Assembly: GCF_038452265.1 (NCBI RefSeq)
Contig: NZ_CP151843.1
Span: 1,116,001-1,180,000 of the forward strand
Direction: 5' to 3'
From: Vibrio diazotrophicus
GTDB taxonomy: Bacteria > Pseudomonadota > Gammaproteobacteria > Enterobacterales > Vibrionaceae
Length of the DNA stretch: 64,000 nt
Shown here in pieces: positions 18,237-27,079 of the stretch; the stretch's first letter is position 1; each line of letters begins with the position of its first letter. The notes under the pieces are model-generated. The model searched no databases. It was given only the letters and a program-made list of their open reading frames with translations, and had not been told where the DNA came from. The position numbers and the translations under genes were made by a program.

Positions 18237-18962
18237 ATGCAAGAAAAAGAGAAAATCGCATTGTTTATAGATGCGGATAATGCACCCGCCCCCAAAATAG
18301 ATAAGGTCCTATCAGAGTTAGCGCGATACGGTGTAGTTAATATAAGGAAAGCATACGGAAACTGGACGAATCCCACTCTAAAGTCTTGGCAAGAAGTTCT
18401 CCACGAATTTGCAATTCAGCCCATTCAGCAATTTGATCTTACAAAAGGAAAAAACGCAACAGATATGGCATTAGTCATAGACGTGATGGACATACTGTAT
18501 ACCAAAGATATTGATGTTATATGCTTAGTTTCGTCTGATTGTGATTTTACTCCATTAGTTACAAGAGCACTTGCGGATGGAAAATTTGTGATCGGTTTTG
18601 GTGAGCGTAAAGCCGCTTTACCATTTGTAAATAGTTGTTCACGTTTCTTATATCTAGACGATGAAAAGGAAGAACAACCAGTACAGAAACAAACTAGAAG
18701 TATCAAAGGCGATACGCGCCTAATTAATCTCTTAAGACAAGCCATAGAAGCTGTGGGAGACGATGACGGGTGGGCGATGCTTGGGCCTATAGGTACGCAT
18801 ATATCTAATCACGCTTCATTTGATCAAAGAAACTACGGATTTAAAAAGCTAAGTGACCTTTTTCAAGCAATAGACCTTTTTGAAATGAAAAAGACGAATG
18901 GTTCTGTGCTGTGGGTTCGAGACAAAAAGAAGACAAAGACATTGGCAAATAAGGTGAATTAA
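18237..18962 (+). CDS. NYN-domain (LabA-like) protein with OST-HTH/LOTUS domain
   Basis: 241 residues. Residues 7-140 form a PIN-like NYN domain with its acidic cluster: FIDADNA (Asp12, Asp14), GKNATDMALVIDVMD and SSDCDFTPL. Residues about 155-230 resemble an OST-HTH/LOTUS winged helix (LLRQAIEAVGDDDGWAMLGPIG), which in other proteins binds RNA. NYN proteins are putative metal-dependent ribonucleases. The gene stands alone; no Shine-Dalgarno is evident before the ATG. Its cellular target is unknown. Confidence 0.85.
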   Translation: MQEKEKIALFIDADNAPAPKIDKVLSELARYGVVNIRKAYGNWTNPTLKSWQEVLHEFAIQPIQQFDLTKGKNATDMALVIDVMDILYTKDIDVICLVSSDCDFTPLVTRALADGKFVIGFGERKAALPFVNSCSRFLYLDDEKEEQPVQKQTRSIKGDTRLINLLRQAIEAVGDDDGWAMLGPIGTHISNHASFDQRNYGFKKLSDLFQAIDLFEMKKTNGSVLWVRDKKKTKTLANKVN

Positions 18963-19093
18963 TCTTAAGAAGTATTTGCCTCTTTATCATTTCTAGCCCA
19001 AGGTGAACATTGCTTATTTGCGTGAGTCTGACTTACTAAAAATAATCCCAAAAGTAGTAGTGTAATCCAATGTATTAGAGAGTCTGTACTCGT

Positions 19094-19864
19094 TTATAGG
19101 TTTGCAGTGCGGTATTTTCTTGGTGTCTGATTAAACAGCTTTTTAAAAGCCTGTACATAGGATGAATCAGATGCATACCCCAACTCCATTGCAATTTCCT
19201 GTATGCTCATTTTCGAGCTTAATAATGGCAGAGATAAAACCAGCCTTATATTTTGTCGCCACAGAGAAAATGATTGAGAGAACTCTTTCGCACATAATCT
19301 GGATAATGTGCGCTCAGATGCTCCGACTTTTTTTGCCCATTCTTTTAACGTAAACGGTAAGTCAGGTTGCTGTTTAAGCTGTAGAAAAATAGATAAAAGG
19401 CGTTTGTCCGTTGGGATGAGAAGTGGTATTTCATAACTGTTTGCTGCCTCGATTTGATCTCGTAAGACCGTTAACAAATGTGCCAAATTGTATTCCGACT
19501 GTAAGAGCGTATCGCTTTCAAACAAAAACAGTATCAACTCTTTGAGGAAGGCGCTTACCTGACAGGATTTAGGCTCCCTTCCATACTGAACATGTTTGTT
19601 AGGGTTGAGGTAAATCGCTAAAAATTGTGTGTCGGTAATTGCAACAGATTTATGAATGGTATTGGCGGGGATAAAGAGCATACCATTGTGAGGGACTATT
19701 CCACTTTTATCACTAATATCTGATTGTAACAACCCTTGACGTGGAAAGATTATTTGGTGCCATGGATGTGAATGGAAATCATCAATATAACCAGAGGTCA
19801 TGGTAGTTGTTTTGGTTATAAATTGTTTATCCGGAAAATCTCTGATTAAGTCGTTAGCTTGCAT
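19094..19864 (-). CDS. AraC-family regulator with N-terminal cupin domain
   Basis: 256 residues. The N-terminal cupin-like domain contains FHSHPWHQIIFP (metal/ligand-binding His pattern) and the C-terminal AraC domain has two helix-turn-helices (FTLKEWAKKVGASERTLSRL and MSIQEIAMELGYASDSSYVQ) ending in FNQTPRKYR. It is divergent from the glutamine-amidotransferase gene at 19977 and may control that gene or the LysE-type exporter behind it. The effector is unknown. Confidence 0.85.
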   Translation of the reverse strand: MQANDLIRDFPDKQFITKTTTMTSGYIDDFHSHPWHQIIFPRQGLLQSDISDKSGIVPHNGMLFIPANTIHKSVAITDTQFLAIYLNPNKHVQYGREPKSCQVSAFLKELILFLFESDTLLQSEYNLAHLLTVLRDQIEAANSYEIPLLIPTDKRLLSIFLQLKQQPDLPFTLKEWAKKVGASERTLSRLCAKEFSQSFSLWRQNIRLVLSLPLLSSKMSIQEIAMELGYASDSSYVQAFKKLFNQTPRKYRTANL

Positions 19865-19976
19865 AATTGGCGGCTTATATATATTAATTGTCAGTTATTA
19901 TAAATTACGCCACTTGGATTTGGTATAACATCGTAGGCCAATCTTTAGAAGAAGCAAAAAGGTAAAAGGCCAAAAG

Positions 19977-20687
19977 ATGCGTATTCACTTTATCATCCAT
20001 GAAAATTTTGAAGCTCCGGGCGCTTATGAGTCCTGGGCTAAAGCTCGCGGTTACACCACGACTTATTCTCGGGTTTATGATGGTGACTCTCTTCCGGAAA
20101 AAGTAGATGATATCGATTTTCTGATTGTCATGGGTGGCCCACAAGATCCCGTAACCACTATCGAGCAATGTGCTCACTTCGATGCTAAAGGTGAACAGGC
20201 GGTAATTACAAAAGCGATTGATGCAGGAAAAGTCGTACTTGGTATTTGTTTGGGATCTCAACTCATTGGTGAAGCATTAGGTGCTCAATATGAGCATAGC
20301 CCTGAACGGGAAATCGGTAAGTTCCCTATCACGCTAACTAAAGACGGTGTTACCCATCCACTGTTTGACCATTTTGGCACCGTTCTGGAAGTGGGCCATT
20401 GGCACAACGATATGCCGGGACTGACTCCAGACGCAAAAATCATTGCGTACAGTGAAGGCTGTCCTCGACAAATCGTTGCTTATAGCGATTTAGTGTTTGG
20501 TTTTCAGTGTCATATGGAATTGACTAAAGATGTTGTAGCGTTGCTCATCGAAAATGATGATCTCAGCGAGGCCGCAAACTATCGTTTTGTTGATGAACCT
20601 GAAGTACTAATGAATCATGACTATGACGAGATGAACCAAAAGCTACACGAATTTTTGGATAAACTAGCGAAATCGTATCAAGCATAA
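19977..20687 (+). CDS. Class I glutamine amidotransferase-like protein
   Basis: 236 residues with the class I triad: nucleophile Cys in GICLGSQLIGEALG, His in FQCHMELT and a following acidic residue. MGGPQDP forms the oxyanion strand. It is a stand-alone GATase of the GMP-synthase-like group; such proteins deaminate glutamine, gamma-glutamyl compounds or related amides. AAAGG precedes the ATG. The LysE exporter gene follows at 88 bases, suggesting a shared role in amino-acid or amide handling. Confidence 0.85.
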   Translation: MRIHFIIHENFEAPGAYESWAKARGYTTTYSRVYDGDSLPEKVDDIDFLIVMGGPQDPVTTIEQCAHFDAKGEQAVITKAIDAGKVVLGICLGSQLIGEALGAQYEHSPEREIGKFPITLTKDGVTHPLFDHFGTVLEVGHWHNDMPGLTPDAKIIAYSEGCPRQIVAYSDLVFGFQCHMELTKDVVALLIENDDLSEAANYRFVDEPEVLMNHDYDEMNQKLHEFLDKLAKSYQA

Positions 20688-20775
20688 AGTTAAGTTTCTG
20701 GTTGTTTCTGATTTTATCAGCGGCTCATTGAACCAATTTTCTGGTTTATTTGATAGATAGTTATTGAGGAAACTC

Positions 20776-21411
20776 ATGAATATTGATTTTCAAACATACA
20801 TACCAATATTGGCAATTACTGGAGCGATTACTCTCGGCGCTATGAGTCCGGGTCCCAGCTTTATTTTTGTTGCCAGACGAGCAATTTCACTTTCAAGGCG
20901 GCATGGAATTTGTACCGCATTAGGTATGGGGACGGGAGCTTTAGTTCTATCGGTTGCTGCCTTACTTGGATTACAAACGATTTTTAGCCTGATGCCGGTA
21001 AGCTATTTAATATTTAAAATTGCAGGAGGATACTACCTCCTGTTTTTGGCATTTGGAATCGTGAGATCAGATCGAGTTCCGTTACAGACTATAGATGCCA
21101 CAAGATGCCAAGACATCCCCTTATTTCGTTCGTACTTATTAGGTTTAGGAATCCAACTCAGCAACCCTAAAACAGCCATCGTATTTGCCAGCGTATTTAC
21201 AACATTCCTTCCACAAAACATACCTACGTATTTCTATATTGCAGTACCAATCTGCACATTTTTGAGTAATGCAGGATGGTATCTAATCGTTGCATTAGTC
21301 TTATCTGCTTCACGTCCTCGTCAAGCGTACTTAAGATTTAAAAAATTTATTGATTATTTGTCTGGGTCAGTGATAGGAGGGTTAGGGTTGAAATTAATCA
21401 TCAGTCGCTAA
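20776..21411 (+). CDS. LysE/RhtB-family amino-acid exporter
   Basis: 211 residues with about six membrane segments. GAMSPGPSFIFVARRAISLSRRHGI is the LysE-family N-terminal signature (GAMSPGPSFIF visible), and GLGIQLSNPKTAIVFAS is the second conserved block. The start at 20776 has GAGGA at 6 bases; a TTG twelve bases upstream is rejected. It exports amino acids or analogues; the exact substrate is not predictable. It probably shares a transcript with the preceding amidotransferase gene. Confidence 0.88.
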   Translation: MNIDFQTYIPILAITGAITLGAMSPGPSFIFVARRAISLSRRHGICTALGMGTGALVLSVAALLGLQTIFSLMPVSYLIFKIAGGYYLLFLAFGIVRSDRVPLQTIDATRCQDIPLFRSYLLGLGIQLSNPKTAIVFASVFTTFLPQNIPTYFYIAVPICTFLSNAGWYLIVALVLSASRPRQAYLRFKKFIDYLSGSVIGGLGLKLIISR

Positions 21412-21726
21412 CAAATGTCACTGATGAGCACTTTGCTATACTTTAAGTAATGCATGAAATACTAATTTCAGACAAAGTTGTGCCCATAAACTATACCTCC
21501 TCAAATGCCCTCCACCCCTTACCATTTAAGGTTCTACACGCCTTTGTAAACGTGCAGAATTTTGGCGTGGAGGAAAGGTGAGTGCGAACTAGATCTACGC
21601 GCCAGAACTTAGTTCTATAGGTTAAGTGGAAACGAAAGGTTCATTTGGGGATGTGGTCGGTTCGTCGTTGAGCTCATTAAGTGGGCATCAAATAACAAAC
21701 ACACTTAATTTACATAAGTTTAATTC

Positions 21727-21754
21727 AATAACGGCATCTTAATATGCCGTTATT
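21727..21754. terminator. Bidirectional terminator-like hairpin
   Basis: Perfect 11-base stem AATAACGGCAT / ATGCCGTTATT with a 6-base loop, between the convergent LysE and M20 genes. The T-runs are short on both sides. The remaining bases of the 351-base gap (21412-21762) show nothing recognisable. Confidence 0.65.
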
Positions 21755-21762
21755 GTTTAGGT

Positions 21763-22902
21763 TTAAGCTCTATTTAAACCATTAATCTGTTCGATAAGAT
21801 CTGCAAATACCGCTTTACCAACTGGTATTAACTCATCTGGGAAATCGTAATCGGGGTTATGAAGTTGTGGGCTTTTACTGCCTGAGCCGAGCACAAACAT
21901 CGCGCCCTCTTTTGCAACCGCTGTAAACTGTCCGAAATCTTCCGACCAGCGCATTGGTTCCTTAAGAATATGGCAAGGTGTCTGAGTGCTTTGACACGCT
22001 TTCACCACCAGCTCGGCACCAAGTTGCGAGTTCACACTGGCCTGAAAAACATCCTGCCATTCCAGCGACCACGTCAGCCCATGTTGCTGGGCCAGTTCCT
22101 GCGCTATTTCTGTTGCGGCATGAACCAAACTCTCCATTGCTTCGTTGGTTTCGCTGCGTAGGGTCGCCATAACCACGGCATCACCCGGTGATGTACCAAA
22201 AGCAATTTCGCCAAGAGATGCATGAATAACGGTCACCCAACTTCTTTGAGTAAGGGTTTCAGGTAAGGCAGCCAAGGATTCAATAATGCTGCACATCGCC
22301 AAAGCAGGGCTGACTCCATTCTCAGGATGAGCTGCATGAGAGGTTTTCCCTTTGAGGCGAATGAGCATCCCGCGAGAAGCGCAATTAAAAGAACCGGATT
22401 TTACCGCTACATGCCCTAACTCCAGACCCGGATAATTATGCAAAGCAAAAGCGAAGTCCGGTAGATAATTGGAAAACGAAGGGTCATTCACCATATTGAT
22501 AGCCCCTTCTCCCGTCTCTTCTGCTGGTTGAAAAGCGAGAATAACGCGACCAGATTTCGGTTTGTTTTCGGAGAGCATTTCACCTAATGCCGTCACAATT
22601 GCCATATGTCCATCATGACCACACTTGTGCGACACGCCCTGATGAACCGAGCGATGAGCGAAGTCATTACACTCTTCGATAGGTAATGCATCCAACTCAC
22701 AACGAATTAAGGTTGTGGGCCCTTTTTTGAAACCGTTAAAGACGAAAGCAACCCCATGGCCGCCAAGAGAAGAAACCGTTTCATCCGGCTGGAAACGCTT
22801 AAACACATCTTTGACACGATGAGCGGTTTGATGCTCATGGTTTGAGAGTTCAGGATACTGGTGCAGCGTGCGTCTAAAATCACTCCACGTTGTTTGAGAC
22901 AT
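21763..22902 (-). CDS. M20-family amidohydrolase (peptidase M20D type)
   Basis: 379 residues. Metal ligands are in SHKCGHDGHMA and PAEETGEGA, and the dimerisation lid domain has GKTSHAAHPENGVSPA. Members hydrolyse N-acyl or N-aminoacyl bonds, for example hippurate or indole-acetyl amino acids. It is the last gene of a three-gene minus-strand operon (YdgJ-like oxidoreductase, UPF0303 protein, M20), 30 bases after the UPF0303 stop, with AAGGAGG before the ATG. Confidence 0.88.
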   Translation of the reverse strand: MSQTTWSDFRRTLHQYPELSNHEHQTAHRVKDVFKRFQPDETVSSLGGHGVAFVFNGFKKGPTTLIRCELDALPIEECNDFAHRSVHQGVSHKCGHDGHMAIVTALGEMLSENKPKSGRVILAFQPAEETGEGAINMVNDPSFSNYLPDFAFALHNYPGLELGHVAVKSGSFNCASRGMLIRLKGKTSHAAHPENGVSPALAMCSIIESLAALPETLTQRSWVTVIHASLGEIAFGTSPGDAVVMATLRSETNEAMESLVHAATEIAQELAQQHGLTWSLEWQDVFQASVNSQLGAELVVKACQSTQTPCHILKEPMRWSEDFGQFTAVAKEGAMFVLGSGSKSPQLHNPDYDFPDELIPVGKAVFADLIEQINGLNRA

Positions 22903-22932
22903 AATTCACGACCTCCTTGTCGTTCTCATTAT

Positions 22933-23406
22933 TTATTGTGCTTTTTGAGATTCCAGCGCTTGCTTCATTGCTTCGGTTACCAGCTCGTGATCTTCCAACG
23001 AAGCCAACCCAGATGCCTTTACCGCCCCCACTAAACCAGAACCTTTGATTCGGATTGGGAATGAGCCGCCGTGAGCACAGTATTCATTCGGGTCAATGTG
23101 TGGCTGAGTTTCAAATACTCGCTTCTTCCCCTCATTGTAGAGTGACAAGTAGTAAGTACTTTTGCCATAACACAGCACTGAATTACGCTTGCGACGAATC
23201 CAATCCAGCTGATCGGCACTCGAACCCATCATGCAATATTGAAATAAGGTTTGGCCGAAACCAAACACTTCTATCGATATTGATGCGCCTTTTTTCTCGG
23301 CAAGCGTTTTAATACAGGAGCCCAACTGCCAAGCAACATCTTGGTTGAAATATTCCAACTCAAGCTGCTGTTCCTGTTCAATCAAGCTGTCTAGGGTGTA
23401 ACTCAT
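22933..23406 (-). CDS. UPF0303 / GlcG-HbpS-like heme-degrading-domain protein
   Basis: 157 residues resembling the UPF0303 family (yeast YBR137W-type), with the conserved core KRNSVLCYGKSTYYLSLY and EYCAHGGSFPIRIKGSGLVG. The biochemical role is uncertain despite the heme-degrading label used by databases. Its ATG overlaps the stop of the upstream oxidoreductase gene (ATGA), so the two are translationally coupled. Confidence 0.8.
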   Translation of the reverse strand: MSYTLDSLIEQEQQLELEYFNQDVAWQLGSCIKTLAEKKGASISIEVFGFGQTLFQYCMMGSSADQLDWIRRKRNSVLCYGKSTYYLSLYNEGKKRVFETQPHIDPNEYCAHGGSFPIRIKGSGLVGAVKASGLASLEDHELVTEAMKQALESQKAQ

Positions 23407-24443
23407 AGGTTCACCGTTAGCGTTTGACCCGTTTCGCTGCTTTCCATCGCCATCTGAATTAAGGTGATATTTTTCAGTGCTTCCGTCGCTGGTACAGGGT
23501 TTTCTGTTCCAAGACGAATAGCCGATGCAACAGCCTTAAAGTACATTTCGTAGCAGCCGTGTTCGGTTGTAATCGTGTGAGATTCATTTTCCAGATACAG
23601 TTTGCCGTACGAAGATTCCTCTTCTTTCGCCCAGCCTGATGCGTTGGGTTCCACGCCATCTTTTAGGCACTGCTCTTGCGGGTCTAATCCATATTTTTCA
23701 TATTTACCCAAGGTGCCTAATACCTTGTATCGTAAGTTCGGCTCTGGGCTATACATGTTACCGTGCAGGTGAACCAGACGTTCTGGATAATGCAAAATAA
23801 GATTAAAGTAGTCGTTAGTGGTCGAACCCGGGCGCATGTTTCTGCATTGTGCATTGATGGCTTGTGGCATCCCGAACAACATAAGCGCCTGATCCAGCAA
23901 ATGAGGCGCTAGATCAAACAGAATACCGCCGCCGTCAGCGGACATTTCTCTCCAGCGTTGACGAACTTCCGGACGGTAGCGATCGAAGTGAGATTCAAAC
24001 AGTTTCACTTCACCAAGGCGGCCCTCGTCAATGAGTTTTTTCACTGTAAGAAGATCACCATCCCAGCGGCGATTGTGGAACACACTCAGCACAAGTCCTT
24101 TCTCTTCAGCCAGAGCAATCAGCTCTTCACCCTCTTCCACTCGAGTAACAAACGGCTTTTCAACGATAACGTGTTTGCCATTTTCCAGAGCGCGTTTTGT
24201 CAGTGAGTAATGCACATCGTTTGGCGCGGTGATGATCACCAGCTCAGCATCACTGTTATCTAGTAATTCATTCGCATTAGCAAACCACTTCGCTTGCGGC
24301 CAGTCAGCTTCCACACTCGCTTGTTGACTGGAGCTGATAGCGGATAACTCTAATTCTGGTAACGCTTTGATAAATGGAAGATGGAAGGTTTTTGCGGAAA
24401 AGCCGTAACCAATAACGGCTGTTTTTACTGGAGTGAAATTCAT
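23403..24443 (-). CDS. ydgJ: Gfo/Idh/MocA-family oxidoreductase, YdgJ-like
   Basis: 346 residues from the ATG at 24443 (MNFTPVK); an in-frame codon further upstream would add a polar tail with no family match. The N-terminal Rossmann fold (VIGYGFSAKTFHLPFI) is followed by the catalytic EKPF motif and FHNRRWDGDLLTVKKL, close to E. coli YdgJ. Members use NAD(P) to oxidise sugars or cyclitols. It leads the operon with the UPF0303 and M20 genes, implying a catabolic set for an unidentified substrate. Confidence 0.85.
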   Translation of the reverse strand: MNFTPVKTAVIGYGFSAKTFHLPFIKALPELELSAISSSQQASVEADWPQAKWFANANELLDNSDAELVIITAPNDVHYSLTKRALENGKHVIVEKPFVTRVEEGEELIALAEEKGLVLSVFHNRRWDGDLLTVKKLIDEGRLGEVKLFESHFDRYRPEVRQRWREMSADGGGILFDLAPHLLDQALMLFGMPQAINAQCRNMRPGSTTNDYFNLILHYPERLVHLHGNMYSPEPNLRYKVLGTLGKYEKYGLDPQEQCLKDGVEPNASGWAKEEESSYGKLYLENESHTITTEHGCYEMYFKAVASAIRLGTENPVPATEALKNITLIQMAMESSETGQTLTVNL

Positions 24444-24491
24444 ATCAAAGCAATCCTTTTTAGAGGCGGAATGAAACCGGTATCGTGACAT

Positions 24492-24530
24492 AAAAATAAA
24501 GCCCTCTCTAGTGAAAAAACCAGAGAAGGC
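24492..24530 (-). terminator. Terminator of pncB
   Basis: On the minus strand GCCTTCTCTGGT pairs imperfectly with ACTAGAGAGGGC and is followed by TTTATTTTTATG, 25 bases past the pncB stop. Confidence 0.7.
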
Positions 24531-24554
24531 TCATTTAATAGTATGACTGACGGA

Positions 24555-25862
24555 TTAAGCAGCGACGATGTACTTATGCTTAGTCTGCTTTTGTTTCTTG
24601 AGCGATTTAATCAAGGCATCGATATCGACTTCAATATCGAATCTGCGCTTAAGGTTGGCGAGAAACAGCGGGTCTTCACACATGGCTTTTTCCGGCTCAT
24701 CACTGATCTTCGCCACAGGTCTGCCATTGCACTCTGTCAACTTAATCACGATAGAAAGCGGCTTGTAGCTCTTGCCCTGTTCATTTTGCCAACCTGCGAG
24801 ATCGTTAGTCAAAAACGTACCGATACCGAAGGAAATCTGAACTCGACCTGCAAAATATTCGCACAGATCCAACGCTTCATTGAAGTTCAATCCATTGGAG
24901 AAAATGAAGATCTTCGTTTTCGGGTCAATACCAAGGCTCTCATAGTGAGCAATCATTCGGTCGCCCCACTTAAACGGGCAACCGGAATCGTGTCTAACGC
25001 CACTGTAGGCTTTGGCTAGATGCATATTGAAGTCACTGATGAAAGCATCAATCGTGAGTGTATCTGTTGGTGCAATAGCGATCTGGCCTTCAAATGCGTT
25101 TAGCCATTGCTCAAGAGCCACGCGCTGAGAATCACGCACATTCACCAATGCTTGATGCCCCATGAACCACTCGTGGGCGATAGTGCCAATCGGTTTTAAA
25201 TGAAACTCACGGGCAAAATGGCAGTTACTGGTACCCAATAACAATTCTGGTATTTCTTTTTTCAGATGTGCCATCACATCTCTTTGTACCTGACCGGAGA
25301 AGCGGCGACGCGTCCCCATTTCGGTTAGTGAGAAATTGGTAATGCCGCGTTTAGCGATTTCTGCTTTCAGCAACGCTATTTTCTCGGCAAACACTTGCAT
25401 TGGCAGTTCAGCAGGCACATCCGCCCAACGGCGACGGTTGCGAACTTCAGACACAATCGCCATCACTATGGTTTCGTACAAGATGGTGTCACGCCAAGAA
25501 CCTTGAATGCTGATTCGCAGCTGATGTTTACCGTCCTGTTTAACCACGTCTAACTCAACCTGACGTTCAGGCTGGAAGTGGAAATAGCGTAAAGACTGAA
25601 TGAACGACGGTTTCAAATGCGGGAAATGAGCGCCTAAATACGCAATATCGGCATCCGAGAATCTTAAAGAAGACAGAAGAGCAATTTCTTCACCAACTTC
25701 TTCCAGTAAGTCACTGACATCTTCATCGCTACGAACAATCAGTTCATAACGCACTTGTGCATCAGGATAATTGGAATGAATCGCCTGCATCATATTGATT
25801 TTATAGGCATCTAAATCCAATAGGCTGCGGATGATTTGAGGAGAGAATAGGCGATTGCTCAT
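24555..25862 (-). CDS. pncB: Nicotinate phosphoribosyltransferase
   Basis: 435 residues from the ATG at 25862, which has AAGGAAGG upstream. Conserved blocks include LDLDAYKINMMQA at the N-terminus, TEMGTRRRFS, SNCHFA, AHEWFMGHQA and RHDSGCPFKWGD. The enzyme makes nicotinate mononucleotide from nicotinate and PRPP in the Preiss-Handler NAD salvage pathway. It is divergent from nrtR, and two copies of a candidate NrtR operator lie between them, so NAD-status-dependent repression is likely. Confidence 0.93.
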   Translation of the reverse strand: MSNRLFSPQIIRSLLDLDAYKINMMQAIHSNYPDAQVRYELIVRSDEDVSDLLEEVGEEIALLSSLRFSDADIAYLGAHFPHLKPSFIQSLRYFHFQPERQVELDVVKQDGKHQLRISIQGSWRDTILYETIVMAIVSEVRNRRRWADVPAELPMQVFAEKIALLKAEIAKRGITNFSLTEMGTRRRFSGQVQRDVMAHLKKEIPELLLGTSNCHFAREFHLKPIGTIAHEWFMGHQALVNVRDSQRVALEQWLNAFEGQIAIAPTDTLTIDAFISDFNMHLAKAYSGVRHDSGCPFKWGDRMIAHYESLGIDPKTKIFIFSNGLNFNEALDLCEYFAGRVQISFGIGTFLTNDLAGWQNEQGKSYKPLSIVIKLTECNGRPVAKISDEPEKAMCEDPLFLANLKRRFDIEVDIDALIKSLKKQKQTKHKYIVAA

Positions 25863-25950
25863 GATGCCTTCCTTCTGTTTACTGCAAGGAGTGGTTCGCG
25901 TTAGTAACATTTTGTTCCTAACTTTGCCATGAACAATAATTCAACCCTTT

Positions 25951-25970
25951 TAGTTTGTCAAACTTTGTTA
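25951..25970. promoter_or_regulatory. Candidate NrtR operator, pncB-proximal
   Basis: TAGTTTGTCAAACTTTGTTA. The first ten bases and the last four (plus a T) are repeated exactly 130 bases further on at 26081-26100. It contains the small palindrome GTTTG-T-CAAAC and lies about 90 bases before the pncB start. Confidence 0.6.
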
Positions 25971-26080
25971 CAAACCACACAAAAAGTAGCGTTTTATAGC
26001 TCTGGAACTCGTCTGCATTGATTCATTTTAATTACAGAGACTTATTGCAATTACCTCCGTCTTTTCTCAAATTTCTAATC

Positions 26081-26100
26081 TAGTTTGTCACGATATGTTA
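26081..26100. promoter_or_regulatory. Candidate NrtR operator, nrtR-proximal
   Basis: TAGTTTGTCACGATATGTTA, second copy of the shared 20-base motif, 64 bases before the nrtR start. Together with the first copy it suggests control of both divergent promoters. Confidence 0.6.
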
Positions 26101-26163
26101 TTTACATTGACCCTCAATATTCACTTGCCTAGAATGGTGCTACCAAATGTCAGGATTCTTATT

Positions 26164-26880
26164 ATGATTGTTACCATTGATATGGTTTGCCTTCGTCTCG
26201 CACCATCGGGGATTCAGACCCTACTCGTAAAACGCTCTAACCCAAACCGCCCTGACTGCGGTAAATGGGCGCTGCCGGGCGGGTTTGTTTACGACGAAGA
26301 TATGACTAATCAAGGTGGTGAGCCCGCAGATGAAGATTTCAATTCTGCACACCGAAGAATCTGTCGCCAAAAGATACACACCTATCCAAATTACATCAGC
26401 GATCCTCTGGTAGATGGCAACCCTAAACGAGATCCGGAAGGCTGGAGTATCAGCATTTCTCACTATGCGCTTCTCAATCCATCCAACGTTCAGCAAATCG
26501 AGAATGCAGGAACAGACAAAAGCCGCGCAGATTGGTTTGACTTGCCACCTTTGCTTGATGAAAAAATGGAACTGGCTTTTGACCACGTCGCACAAATTCA
26601 GCACGCATGGAAAAAGCTTAGAGCGGCGGTGGAATATACCTCTGTGGTTCTGTTCCTATTGGAAAAAGAATTCCTAGTAGCAGACATTATTGATGCCTAC
26701 AGCAAGTTTGGTGTTGAAGTAAACCGTATGACCATCAAGCGACGCTTGATTGATACTGGCATCATTGTCAGTGCCAACAAAATTGCAGCGTCGAGCAAAG
26801 GTAAAGGCGGCAAACCTGCAAATGTGTACAAGTTAGCGACCAACGAAGTGAGCTATTTCCAAACTTGCCTGCGTGGTTAA
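26164..26880 (+). CDS. nrtR: NUDIX-domain transcriptional regulator of NAD salvage
   Basis: 238 residues from the ATG at 26164 (MIVTIDMVCLRL); upstream in-frame starts precede AT-rich non-conserved sequence. A NUDIX domain (about residues 1-140, KWALPGGFV) has a degenerate catalytic box in which the usual REUxEE acidic residues are replaced (AHRRICRQKI), as expected for a sensor that binds ADP-ribose without hydrolysing it. The C-terminal part is a winged helix (FGVEVNRMTIKRRLIDTG). NrtR represses NAD biosynthesis genes and is released by ADP-ribose. It is divergent from pncB. Confidence 0.88.
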   Translation: MIVTIDMVCLRLAPSGIQTLLVKRSNPNRPDCGKWALPGGFVYDEDMTNQGGEPADEDFNSAHRRICRQKIHTYPNYISDPLVDGNPKRDPEGWSISISHYALLNPSNVQQIENAGTDKSRADWFDLPPLLDEKMELAFDHVAQIQHAWKKLRAAVEYTSVVLFLLEKEFLVADIIDAYSKFGVEVNRMTIKRRLIDTGIIVSANKIAASSKGKGGKPANVYKLATNEVSYFQTCLRG

Positions 26881-26970
26881 ACCGCCCATTTTTAGTGCGC
26901 CTAAATTTTATTCACAATCTCTATTGCACCCGCAACATTGATGAGTAATATGTAAACAATCATACCGTTA

Positions 26971-27000
26971 CGGCTTGAAGCTTTTTGTTCAAGCGTTTTG
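26971..27000 (+). terminator. Probable terminator after nrtR
   Basis: Stem GCTTGAA / TTCAAGC followed by GTTTTGTGT, 93 bases past the nrtR stop. The T-run is interrupted, so confidence is moderate. Confidence 0.5.
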
Positions 27001-27079
27001 TGTATAAACAAAAATAATTCCAACAAATATCGCCACTTCCCTACATTTCATTCACTTTTTGTTTGGCGTACTTAAAACT

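Noticed and set aside
21412..21700. Possible integron attC site between the LysE and M20 genes
   Set aside because: Some short inverted segments are present, but the core sites and overall layout of a vibrio attC repeat are missing.
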